Virus record (IMG/VR): IMGVR_UViG_3300034198_018992
Location: 43,637-107,636 of that record
Length of the DNA: 64,000 nt
Reading direction: 5' to 3' (one strand)
Origin: a virus
In this document: piece by piece, positions 54,679 through 62,308 of the stretch
Numbering within the stretch: the first letter of the stretch is position 1
Layout of the letters: the number at the start of each line of letters is the position of its first letter
Notes under the pieces: model-generated
The model's input: only the letters and a program-made list of their open reading frames with translations
Databases searched by the model: none
Told to the model about the DNA's origin: nothing
Made by a program: the position numbers and the translations under genes

Positions 54679-55668
54679 ATGAAAGACTTAGTTCCTCTTT
54701 CGGCCAGCCGAATAAAGACATTTGAAAGCTGCTCTTGGATTTATCACGCGAAGTATGTGCTCAAGCTTCCTGACAAAACCAATACGGGAGCTTTGTCTGG
54801 TAGTTGTTGCCATATGATTCTTGAGCATCTGTTGAAACCCAAAAACAGACAGAAGTTTGAGTTAATAATGGCTCATCCGCGAAGCATTAAAAAGGACGCG
54901 GCAATTCATAGATACGTCAAGACTTATCTGAGCACGCACGCTGCAAGCGGTATGTGCGCAAGTGATATCGACAAAATTGACGATATGGTAATCACCGCGC
55001 TGTCTAATGACTTCTTCTGTGAGAAGGGCCGCGCCGCAAGCTTAGAGTGCGAAAAGAAGTTCGATATTGTTGACCCTCTAGGTCACTATAGGATTGCGGG
55101 TTTTATTGATAAATACGCGTTATATCCAGAAAAGGGATTAGCTAGGATTGTCGACTACAAGTCCTCCAAGAAGAAGTTCGACGGCGAAGACTTAACTGAC
55201 AATGTCCAAGCGAAAATGTATTCCCTCGCCTCGAAGAAGATTAACCCAGCGTTACAGCCCGTAGTAGAGTTTCTATTTTTGAAGTTCCCCGACGCGCCGA
55301 TTCAACGCCTTAGATTTTCCGAAGCCGAACTCGAAGAATTCGAGGAATACCTTAAGCAAACTAGCGATAAGATAGGCAGATTCTCTCCTAGAGACGCCAC
55401 TACTAATCTTGCTGCGAAAAAACCGATGCCATCTGAGGGATTTTCTGGCCCGCTGCTCTGTGGAAGATGCAAGAAGCCCAACGAGACCAAAGCGGATGGA
55501 AGCCCCAAATGGGGATGTTCTTTCAAGTTTCCTTTTGAATACTACAGCCTTTGCAACGATAAGGACGAGACTGTTTCGACCTCTCTTGAAAAAATGACGG
55601 CAGACGAAAGCAAGGGGCAGTATGTAGTCAAGAGAAGGTATGCGGGATGCCCGCATTTCAATAAATAG
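54679..55668 (+). CDS. RecB/Cas4-like PD-(D/E)XK nuclease
   Basis: A 329-aa protein from the ATG at 54679; an in-frame ATG at 54661 overlaps the previous gene. PLSASRIKTFESCSWIYHAKY and GALSGSCCHMILEHLL open the fold, RIAGFIDKYALYPE and IVDYKSSKKKFDGED hold the D and E-x-K, and QAKMYSLASKK follows. Four or more C-terminal cysteines (CGRCKKPN, a middle Cys pair and GCPHF) may bind an Fe-S cluster or zinc. Probably processes DNA ends. Confidence 0.82.
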   Translation: MKDLVPLSASRIKTFESCSWIYHAKYVLKLPDKTNTGALSGSCCHMILEHLLKPKNRQKFELIMAHPRSIKKDAAIHRYVKTYLSTHAASGMCASDIDKIDDMVITALSNDFFCEKGRAASLECEKKFDIVDPLGHYRIAGFIDKYALYPEKGLARIVDYKSSKKKFDGEDLTDNVQAKMYSLASKKINPALQPVVEFLFLKFPDAPIQRLRFSEAELEEFEEYLKQTSDKIGRFSPRDATTNLAAKKPMPSEGFSGPLLCGRCKKPNETKADGSPKWGCSFKFPFEYYSLCNDKDETVSTSLEKMTADESKGQYVVKRRYAGCPHFNK

Positions 55669-55670
55669 TC

Positions 55671-55699
55671 TTGCCCGAGTGTTCAAATTTAGGTATTCT
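55671..55699 (+). promoter_or_regulatory. promoter with near-leaderless layout
   Basis: TTGCCC, 17-bp spacer, TATTCT and 8 nt to the ATG at 55708. Confidence 0.6.
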
Positions 55700-55707
55700 G
55701 CGGGTAG

Positions 55708-56466
55708 ATGATACCTCTTTTTGTCTCAGACCACTCCCTAACCGACTCGGTTTTGACTATCGGATTTCAGAGCGAGAAAGATAGACCCGACCTAAACACG
55801 CCCGCTCCGGTAGGTATCTTTTCTATCGCGGCCAAACATAAATTGCCGAGAGTGGTCATCACAGACTCATCTATCTCCGGCTTCTGGTCGGCCTTCAAAA
55901 CCTCGAAAGAGTGCGGTGTTCCGTTCACTTTCGGACTGAAACTTTGCCTCTGTCAGAACGAAGAAGATAAAACGCCCGACTCTTTGCGCACTGAAAGCGG
56001 TATAATCGTATTCGCTAAAAACTCGCAAGGATATAAGGACTTAATCGCTATCTCCTCTCACGCGAGTCTTCATGGGTTTTATTATCGCCCAAGGATAGGC
56101 AACACAGCACTTAAGCGACTGTGGACGGATAATTTAACACTAGGAATACCATTCTACTCGTCGTTTATCGCGAGAAACACTCTCGAATACGCGCATATGG
56201 CCACACCAGAGTTCCCTGTGGTTCCTACCTTCTTTAGCGAGAGGCATGGACTGCCATTTGAAGGTTTGATTCAGCACTATTTGAACGGTTATGTAGACCA
56301 ATCTAAACAAGTAAAAGCCCATACTGTTTATTACTACTCTAAGGCTCACGCCAGAGCACATCAAGCCCTTAAATGCATCGGTAAACGCTCAACTCTCGAA
56401 TGCCCGAATCTAGAACACTACTCTTCTTCGCGATTCGGTTTTGACAACTTTTTGGAGAACTCCTAA
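55708..56466 (+). CDS. DNA polymerase III alpha, separate PHP-domain protein
   Basis: A 252-aa protein aligning by eye with the N-terminal PHP domain of bacterial DnaE: SIAAKHKLPRVVITDSSISG, AFKTSKECGVPFTFGLKLCL, SQGYKDLIAISSHASLHGFY, then YYYSKAHARAHQALKCIG. The metal motifs are degenerate (SDHS for HxHS, TDSS for TDHG), so the phosphoesterase is probably inactive. The polymerase core is a different gene 2.1 kb downstream, with an exonuclease and a helicase between. Confidence 0.78.
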   Translation: MIPLFVSDHSLTDSVLTIGFQSEKDRPDLNTPAPVGIFSIAAKHKLPRVVITDSSISGFWSAFKTSKECGVPFTFGLKLCLCQNEEDKTPDSLRTESGIIVFAKNSQGYKDLIAISSHASLHGFYYRPRIGNTALKRLWTDNLTLGIPFYSSFIARNTLEYAHMATPEFPVVPTFFSERHGLPFEGLIQHYLNGYVDQSKQVKAHTVYYYSKAHARAHQALKCIGKRSTLECPNLEHYSSSRFGFDNFLENS

Positions 56467-56467
56467 T

Positions 56468-57115
56468 ATGATAGGCGAAGAACTGATAAGATACGACAAA
56501 ACCCGCGAGTATGTTTTTTTCGACTGCGAGTCTTGTAATTTGAATTTAGCAGCTCCGGAGAACCTTCCGTGGCAGTGGGGATGGAAGCACTGCACTTTGG
56601 AACGAACTATCAGCGAAGGTTCATTTTTGGTTAAGTGGCCGAACCTTAGAGTTAGCAAAGGGGCGGCAAGAATTACAGGATTCTATCAACCCAAAGTAGA
56701 CCAATACGGCATCACTCCAGAAGAAGGTCTCGAACGTATAGAGTCTCTTCTTTCAGACCCTAAAGTCACTCTCGTCGCGCATAACGCTTTGAACTTCGAT
56801 ATCTATTTGCACCAAATCCATAGAAGGGCACTCGGTTTATCCGAAGACTACTCTTATTTGGGTCGTCTTATAGATTCTAATGCTATAGCTAAAGCGTGGA
56901 AGCTAGGCGTAAAAATTCCTAAAGACTCAATCGAGTTTCTCGCGTTTCAATACAAAATGGCTGGTTATTTTGAGAAAGGTTTGAAAACTTCTATACTCAG
57001 TCTTTGCTCCGAACTAGAGGTGCCTTATGACCCGAGCCTGGCGCACGACGCCCTTTACGATGTGCAATTATTGGAAAAAATCTGGAAAAAACTGATTTGG
57101 AAAGTCGAATTATAA
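56468..57115 (+). CDS. DEDD 3'-5' exonuclease (epsilon-like)
   Basis: A 215-aa protein from the ATG at 56468. VFFDCESCNLNL is motif I, LVAHNALNFDIYLHQI motif II and LAHDALYDVQLLEKIW motif III. Placed between the two polymerase parts, it is the likely proofreading subunit, and is the second DnaQ-type protein in the window. Confidence 0.83.
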   Translation: MIGEELIRYDKTREYVFFDCESCNLNLAAPENLPWQWGWKHCTLERTISEGSFLVKWPNLRVSKGAARITGFYQPKVDQYGITPEEGLERIESLLSDPKVTLVAHNALNFDIYLHQIHRRALGLSEDYSYLGRLIDSNAIAKAWKLGVKIPKDSIEFLAFQYKMAGYFEKGLKTSILSLCSELEVPYDPSLAHDALYDVQLLEKIWKKLIWKVEL

Positions 57116-57117
57116 TC

Positions 57118-58641
57118 ATGGAAAATACACTGAATTTAACTCAAGAGCAGAAAGATATAGTGGCGGTCAATCTTAAGCGCGGAGATTTCATGAAAATCTA
57201 CGCATTTGCCGGATGCACCAAGACGACAACGCTAAGGGAATACACTAAAGCATATCCTGACAAGTCTTTTCTTTATTTGGCCTTTAACACTTCGGTCGCC
57301 GCCGAAGCCAGAAAGGCTTTCCCTTCTAACGTCAAGTGTGCGACGACTCACTCTGTCGCGTTTAATAAGAAAGGTTTCATCTACAAGCACAAGCTTGGAT
57401 ATCTAAGACCGCACGATGTCAAAGACCAAGTCGCGGGATTGACGTATCCAGTAGCGAAATACATCGCAGATGTAATCGGAAAGTTCGCCGCAAGCTCCGA
57501 CAGAGACATCTGTGAAAAACACCTAGTGCTCGATTCCGAATCCTCAGTGGAGGAGCTTTCATGGAAGAAGAGCCCAGAGACTATAGCTTTCCTAATCAAG
57601 AAAGCCAAAGAGGTGTGGGAAAAGATGTGCGACACAAAAAACCTCAAAATGCCTATGACGCACGACGGGTATCTTAAGCTTTTTCAACTCTCGCAGCCGA
57701 AACTCGATTACGACGTAATTCTACTGGACGAGGCGCACGACACTAGCGACGTCGTCATCGACATCTTCCAGTCGCAAGACTGTGCGAGGATTGCCGTCGG
57801 AGACTCTCATCAAGCAATTTATGCATTTAGATGGGCGGAAAACGCTCTGGACAAACTGAAAGGGAATATAGAGATGAGGCTTACTGGCAGCTTCCGCTTC
57901 GGAGACAGCGTCTCAGAGGTTGCTAATACTATCCTTAAGAACATGAAAAAAGAGACTTGCGCCGTCGTCGGTCTGAATAAAGGAGACAAGCTACAAAAAG
58001 TAGAGGAGAGCAAGCCTTATACGGTAATCGCTAGAACGAATGGTTCTCTATTTCGTTTAGCCGCGCAGACATTAAAAGAACGAGGCAACTTCGCGACTTT
58101 CGGATGGGTAGGAACTAGGGAACAGGATAACTGGAGTCCATATAAGCACTACTTCTTCGACCGAATAGAGGACGTTTATCACCTTTTTGCCAGAAACAAA
58201 GCTGGAATAAAGGACTCCTACATAAAGAGGTTTGACAATTTTGAATCCTTTCTTAGGGTAATCAGGGATAAGGATGCACCTGATTTGGAATTGCAAGCGA
58301 GAACCTCTGTGGTCCTAGAATATACTCATGAAGTCCCCGACATCATCAGAAAAATAATAACGAAATCTATAGACCCGAGCGAAGCGGACATAAAATTCGT
58401 AACTGCTCACCGAAGTAAGGGCTTGGAATTCGACCAAGTGAAACTCACTGATGACTTTTCAGACATGGTCATATCTGACCCAGATACAGGAAAAGAAAGA
58501 CTCGCGGACGATAAAGATGTAGACCCGCAAGAAATGAACCTCATCTATGTCGCCGCTACCAGAGCGAAGAAAGTGCTGGAAATAAATCCACAAATTGATA
58601 AACTAAGGAGATTCCTATGCCAGCAGAAGAAAACTTCATAG
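57118..58641 (+). CDS. UvrD-like (SF1) DNA helicase
   Basis: A 507-aa protein from the ATG at 57118 (MENTLNLTQEQ). Motif I is FAGCTKTTTLREY, which lacks the usual Gly before Lys. Others are VILLDEAHDTSDVV, GDSHQAIYAFRWAEN, LTGSFRFGDSVSEVA, TAHRSKGLEFDQVKL and LIYVAATRAKK. It resembles Fbh1/UvrD repair helicases. It overlaps the polymerase gene by 25 nt. Confidence 0.85.
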   Translation: MENTLNLTQEQKDIVAVNLKRGDFMKIYAFAGCTKTTTLREYTKAYPDKSFLYLAFNTSVAAEARKAFPSNVKCATTHSVAFNKKGFIYKHKLGYLRPHDVKDQVAGLTYPVAKYIADVIGKFAASSDRDICEKHLVLDSESSVEELSWKKSPETIAFLIKKAKEVWEKMCDTKNLKMPMTHDGYLKLFQLSQPKLDYDVILLDEAHDTSDVVIDIFQSQDCARIAVGDSHQAIYAFRWAENALDKLKGNIEMRLTGSFRFGDSVSEVANTILKNMKKETCAVVGLNKGDKLQKVEESKPYTVIARTNGSLFRLAAQTLKERGNFATFGWVGTREQDNWSPYKHYFFDRIEDVYHLFARNKAGIKDSYIKRFDNFESFLRVIRDKDAPDLELQARTSVVLEYTHEVPDIIRKIITKSIDPSEADIKFVTAHRSKGLEFDQVKLTDDFSDMVISDPDTGKERLADDKDVDPQEMNLIYVAATRAKKVLEINPQIDKLRRFLCQQKKTS

Positions 58642-61600
58642 AACAGTTCACTGATTACAAGTTTGAGAATTACGGGTATGTAAGGTTGCCTTCGATTTCT
58701 ATTTCTGATGAAGAGCGCGCTGCTGCCAGCGCCCCTTTGGGAAGTTCTAATTTGGAGTTCTTGACGTGCTTAGCTCGTGCCGGATTTACAAAGAAGATAC
58801 AAAAAAGCAAGTGGGCGGAATACGCCGAGCGCGTTAAGAAAGAGTTAGCGCTCTTCGACAAGCTCGGATTTGTCGATTATGTCTTGTTAGTGTGGAAGGT
58901 CACGTCTTTTTGTGATAGGACCGGCATCGCCAGAGACTATGGACGCGGCTCGGCTGGCGGTAGTCTGGTTTTCTACCTTCTTGGGATTACGGCAAACGAC
59001 CCCATTCGCTATGGTCTATTTTTTGAAAGATTCGTTTCTGAGACACGAGCGAAGAAGAAAATAGTCGATGGAGTGACGTATATTGACGGAAGCTTGGCCC
59101 CAGACGTTGATATCGACATCGAGCAAGAGCGCAGAAAAGAGGTCGTCGCTTATTTGCATTCGTTGTATCCGAAAAAGGTATGCAAAATCAGTACCTTAAG
59201 CACTCTAAGCGGAAAGGTCTTAATCAAAGATATCGGAAAAATCGTCTGCGGCTATAGCGACGAAGAAATGAAAACCGTGTCGGACATGATTCCAAAGAAG
59301 TTCGGCGTCGTTGAGGATTTGGAAAAGGCAAAAGCTGGCAGCAAGGACTTTAATAACTGGGCTGTTAAAAACCCAGAAGCTTATGATATATCTCTACGTC
59401 TAAGAGACATCATCAGAAACAGAGGCACGCACCCATCTGGTTATGTAGTTTCTTTCGATGAAGTAGCAGAATTTCTGCCTCTAGAAAAAGCGAAGTCCTC
59501 CGAGGAAGAGGCCGACATCAATATAGCCACCTCTTTGACGATGGACGAAGTCGCTTATTTGACGCTCAAGCTGGATTTGCTTGGCGTGCGTTGCTGCTCC
59601 GTCGTTTCTCGCGTTATGAAGAGCGTCGGGATTAAGTTCGACGACGTAAATATCCATGACGACCCCGTAATTTACGATAATTTACAAAACCTGAATACGG
59701 CGCATGGTATTTTCCAGCTAGAAGCCCCTACTAACCTCAAAGTGTGTAGAGAGGTTAAACCAAAGAATTTAACGGAATTGGCCGACGTGGTTGCTATTGC
59801 TAGGCCTGGTGCGCTTAGCTATTTGGAGGGATACGCGAAAAATAACGTAAAAGCAGATAAAGTGCATCATCTTTTCGCCAAGATATTAGCGGCCACCAGA
59901 AACGTATGTCTGTATCAGGAGCAAATGATGCAGCTCGCCAACGCCATCGGGTTTAGTCTAGAGCAGGCCGAGGTTTTGCGTCGCGTGGTTGGGAAAAAGA
60001 AGATTAACGAAGTTAAAGAATGGGAGCAGAAGATTTCAGAAAAAATAAAAGAACAAGGTCTGCCAGAAGAGCTTGGCAGTATGTTGTGGAAGATTCTCGA
60101 AGAAAGCGCGAGCTATTCATTTAATAAATGCCTTTCGCCTGACACCGTTGTCGAGACTCCAAACGGAGACAAGATGCTGTTCGATATTCAAATAGGAGAC
60201 GAAGTCCTCGGTTTCGATACAGATGAGCGTGTGAATCGCTACGTCAAAGTCTTAGATAAAACGGAAGCGAAACGGGAGCTATTTGAAGTAGAGATGGAAG
60301 ATGGGAAGGTGATAAAATGCTCAATGGAACATAAACTCCTTTGCGACGACATGATAATGAGACCACTAAGGGATATTATTTCTCAAAACTTAAATATCGT
60401 GTGTAGAGACAGGCGAGTTACAAAAGTTAAATCTTATGAATCAATAGGCTTCAAAACGACGCTAGATTTAGAGGTAGCTCACAAAGACCATAATTTTTAT
60501 GCGGACGGTTTAGTCGTTTCAAATAGCCACAGCGTAGCCTATGCCAGCCTATCGGCGCTAACCACTTACTTGAAATTCAAGTATCCGAAAGAGTTCTTTT
60601 GCGCTCTTTTACAAGAAGCAAAAAATGAACCGAAGCCAGTCGAGGAAATAACCAAAATCCAAATGGAGCTTCGCAACTTTGGCATCAAGCTTTTGCCTCC
60701 TAATATTTTGAAGTCGGAGATGGATTTCACTATCGAGGGGCCTGATATCAGATTTGGACTCTCAATGATTAAAGGCATTTCCGACAAGTCCATCGCAAAG
60801 CTAAATTGTTTTCGAGATGAGTTTTCGTCCAAGTTCGAGATTTTCGAGGCCGCTAATAACGCCGGACTCACCGTAAACGTCTTGGCGGCGCTAATACAAA
60901 GCGGATGCTTTGATGGCGTGGGAGGTTCTTATGACCGCCCAAGGTTAGTCTGGGAGGCTCAAGTATGGAACCTTTTGACGGATAGAGAAAAGAAAGCCTG
61001 TATTGATAGAGGCGAGCAGTTCAAACACAGCTTATCGGCGGTAATCAACTCACTAGCTTCGGGTATCGGCGCGGACGGTAAACCCGTAATCAAGCCGTCA
61101 CGAATGGCAACGATAAAAAAGAAAAGCGAGCCATTCCGAGCTATTTGGGAAATGAACCGTAAAAACTTAGAAATGGCAAACTTCTTTTACGAAAGAATGC
61201 TGCTCGGATACAGCTACAGCCACAAGCTGTCAGAAATATTTGACTCTCCAGATGGCAGCGTCTTGTATAGCGTAGAGGAACTTAACGGTGCCAGTGAAGG
61301 TGAGCGCTGTAGCTTTGTAGCCGTCGTTTCCGACAAGCCTTACGAAGGTGTCGCACAAAACGAGAAGAAGACTAGATACGCTCGCTGGCAGCTCAGCGAT
61401 GAGACCGGAACAATTACAGCGTTAATCTTCGCTACAAAAGATGGGGACAAGATATCAGGAACGAAAGCTCTACACGACGGGTCGCTCCCAGCGAAAGACT
61501 CGATAGTCTTCTGTTCTGGAAAAAAGCACGGCGATTCAATCTTTCTAGACAGAATAAGCGACCAGTCTTTGAAAATCTACTGCAAATTCAAGGACGTGCA

Positions 61601-61652
61601 AAAAGACATGGAATCTAATAATAGAGCCTTGACTTCAGACCCAATTCCGTAA
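58617..61652 (+). CDS. dnaE: DNA polymerase III alpha core, with intein
   Basis: A 1011-aa precursor (about 879 aa spliced). It starts after the PHP domain. YGRGSAGGSLVFYLLGITAN, PDVDIDIEQERRKEVV (two catalytic Asp), LKLDLLGVRCCSVV (third Asp), LYQEQMMQLAN and YSFNK-SHSVAYASLSA are polymerase motifs, followed by an OB fold near the C-terminus. The intein occupies residues 505-636. It is the main replicative polymerase, unusual for having its PHP domain encoded apart. Confidence 0.9.
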   Translation: MPAEENFIEQFTDYKFENYGYVRLPSISISDEERAAASAPLGSSNLEFLTCLARAGFTKKIQKSKWAEYAERVKKELALFDKLGFVDYVLLVWKVTSFCDRTGIARDYGRGSAGGSLVFYLLGITANDPIRYGLFFERFVSETRAKKKIVDGVTYIDGSLAPDVDIDIEQERRKEVVAYLHSLYPKKVCKISTLSTLSGKVLIKDIGKIVCGYSDEEMKTVSDMIPKKFGVVEDLEKAKAGSKDFNNWAVKNPEAYDISLRLRDIIRNRGTHPSGYVVSFDEVAEFLPLEKAKSSEEEADINIATSLTMDEVAYLTLKLDLLGVRCCSVVSRVMKSVGIKFDDVNIHDDPVIYDNLQNLNTAHGIFQLEAPTNLKVCREVKPKNLTELADVVAIARPGALSYLEGYAKNNVKADKVHHLFAKILAATRNVCLYQEQMMQLANAIGFSLEQAEVLRRVVGKKKINEVKEWEQKISEKIKEQGLPEELGSMLWKILEESASYSFNKCLSPDTVVETPNGDKMLFDIQIGDEVLGFDTDERVNRYVKVLDKTEAKRELFEVEMEDGKVIKCSMEHKLLCDDMIMRPLRDIISQNLNIVCRDRRVTKVKSYESIGFKTTLDLEVAHKDHNFYADGLVVSNSHSVAYASLSALTTYLKFKYPKEFFCALLQEAKNEPKPVEEITKIQMELRNFGIKLLPPNILKSEMDFTIEGPDIRFGLSMIKGISDKSIAKLNCFRDEFSSKFEIFEAANNAGLTVNVLAALIQSGCFDGVGGSYDRPRLVWEAQVWNLLTDREKKACIDRGEQFKHSLSAVINSLASGIGADGKPVIKPSRMATIKKKSEPFRAIWEMNRKNLEMANFFYERMLLGYSYSHKLSEIFDSPDGSVLYSVEELNGASEGERCSFVAVVSDKPYEGVAQNEKKTRYARWQLSDETGTITALIFATKDGDKISGTKALHDGSLPAKDSIVFCSGKKHGDSIFLDRISDQSLKIYCKFKDVQKDMESNNRALTSDPIP
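60129..60524 (+). mobile_element. mini-intein in DNA polymerase III alpha
   Basis: 132 residues from CLSPDTVVETPNGDK (block A), with IKCSMEHKLL (block B) and HNFYADGLVVSN before extein Ser (blocks F and G). No endonuclease domain. It sits between FNK and SHSVAYA, three residues from the site of the cyanobacterial split DnaE intein. Confidence 0.92.
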
Positions 61653-61664
61653 TAATACATAAAT

Positions 61665-62297
61665 ATGCTACAATTCTATAAGCCTAATCGCGGTAATACT
61701 GGGGCAGCGTGCTCCTTTTCCTTCAACAGCAAAGAGCAGTGTCTTTTTGTCGAATTCGTCAAGCAGACTGGATGGAATGAGTCCGAACGAACTGGCTCTT
61801 TCAAGGGTGGCGAAAAAGCTAATGCGAAGTTCAGTCTTACTGAGATTGGTGGGCTTCTGCTCACTTGCGAAAAGTTAATTGAGTTCAGCACCTTTCACAA
61901 GAGCGCCAAGAACAATTCCCAAATCCATTTCGCTCCATTCTACGAAAAAACCGAAGGTGACCAGCGTGGTAAATTACGCGGGCTCGGGCTGCGTATAACG
62001 AGAACCAACTTGGAGGACTCATCGGACAAGCAAACCTTTTCCATTGGTCTCGCCCCGAGCGAATTCACCGTGTTGCGAGAGTTCCTGAAGTTCTCGCTCG
62101 ACCATATCTTTAGCGCTCTTTACGCCGAAGATAAAAAGAGACGCCAAGAGTTCTTCGATAGAAAGCAGAAGGAAGAAGACGAGCAAGCGGCAGCTCCGGC
62201 CAAAAAAGCATCGGGCGGCAGCAAGAAATCTGCTCCGCCAGCGCCGGAGCAGGAAGAGCAAATCGAAATTGAAGACGACCCTTTCGCTTCTGAATAA
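61665..62297 (+). CDS. probable single-stranded DNA-binding protein
   Basis: A 210-aa protein. The first 150 residues are a beta-rich fold (NTGAACSFSFNSKEQCLFVEF, FSIGLAPSEFTVLREFLKF) like phage PC4/whirly-type ssDNA binders. The tail is a charged, Ala/Lys-rich linker ending EIEDDPFASE, an SSB-like acidic tip. It directly follows the polymerase. Confidence 0.65.
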   Translation: MLQFYKPNRGNTGAACSFSFNSKEQCLFVEFVKQTGWNESERTGSFKGGEKANAKFSLTEIGGLLLTCEKLIEFSTFHKSAKNNSQIHFAPFYEKTEGDQRGKLRGLGLRITRTNLEDSSDKQTFSIGLAPSEFTVLREFLKFSLDHIFSALYAEDKKRRQEFFDRKQKEEDEQAAAPAKKASGGSKKSAPPAPEQEEQIEIEDDPFASE

Positions 62298-62308
62298 CTA
62301 GGAGTTTA

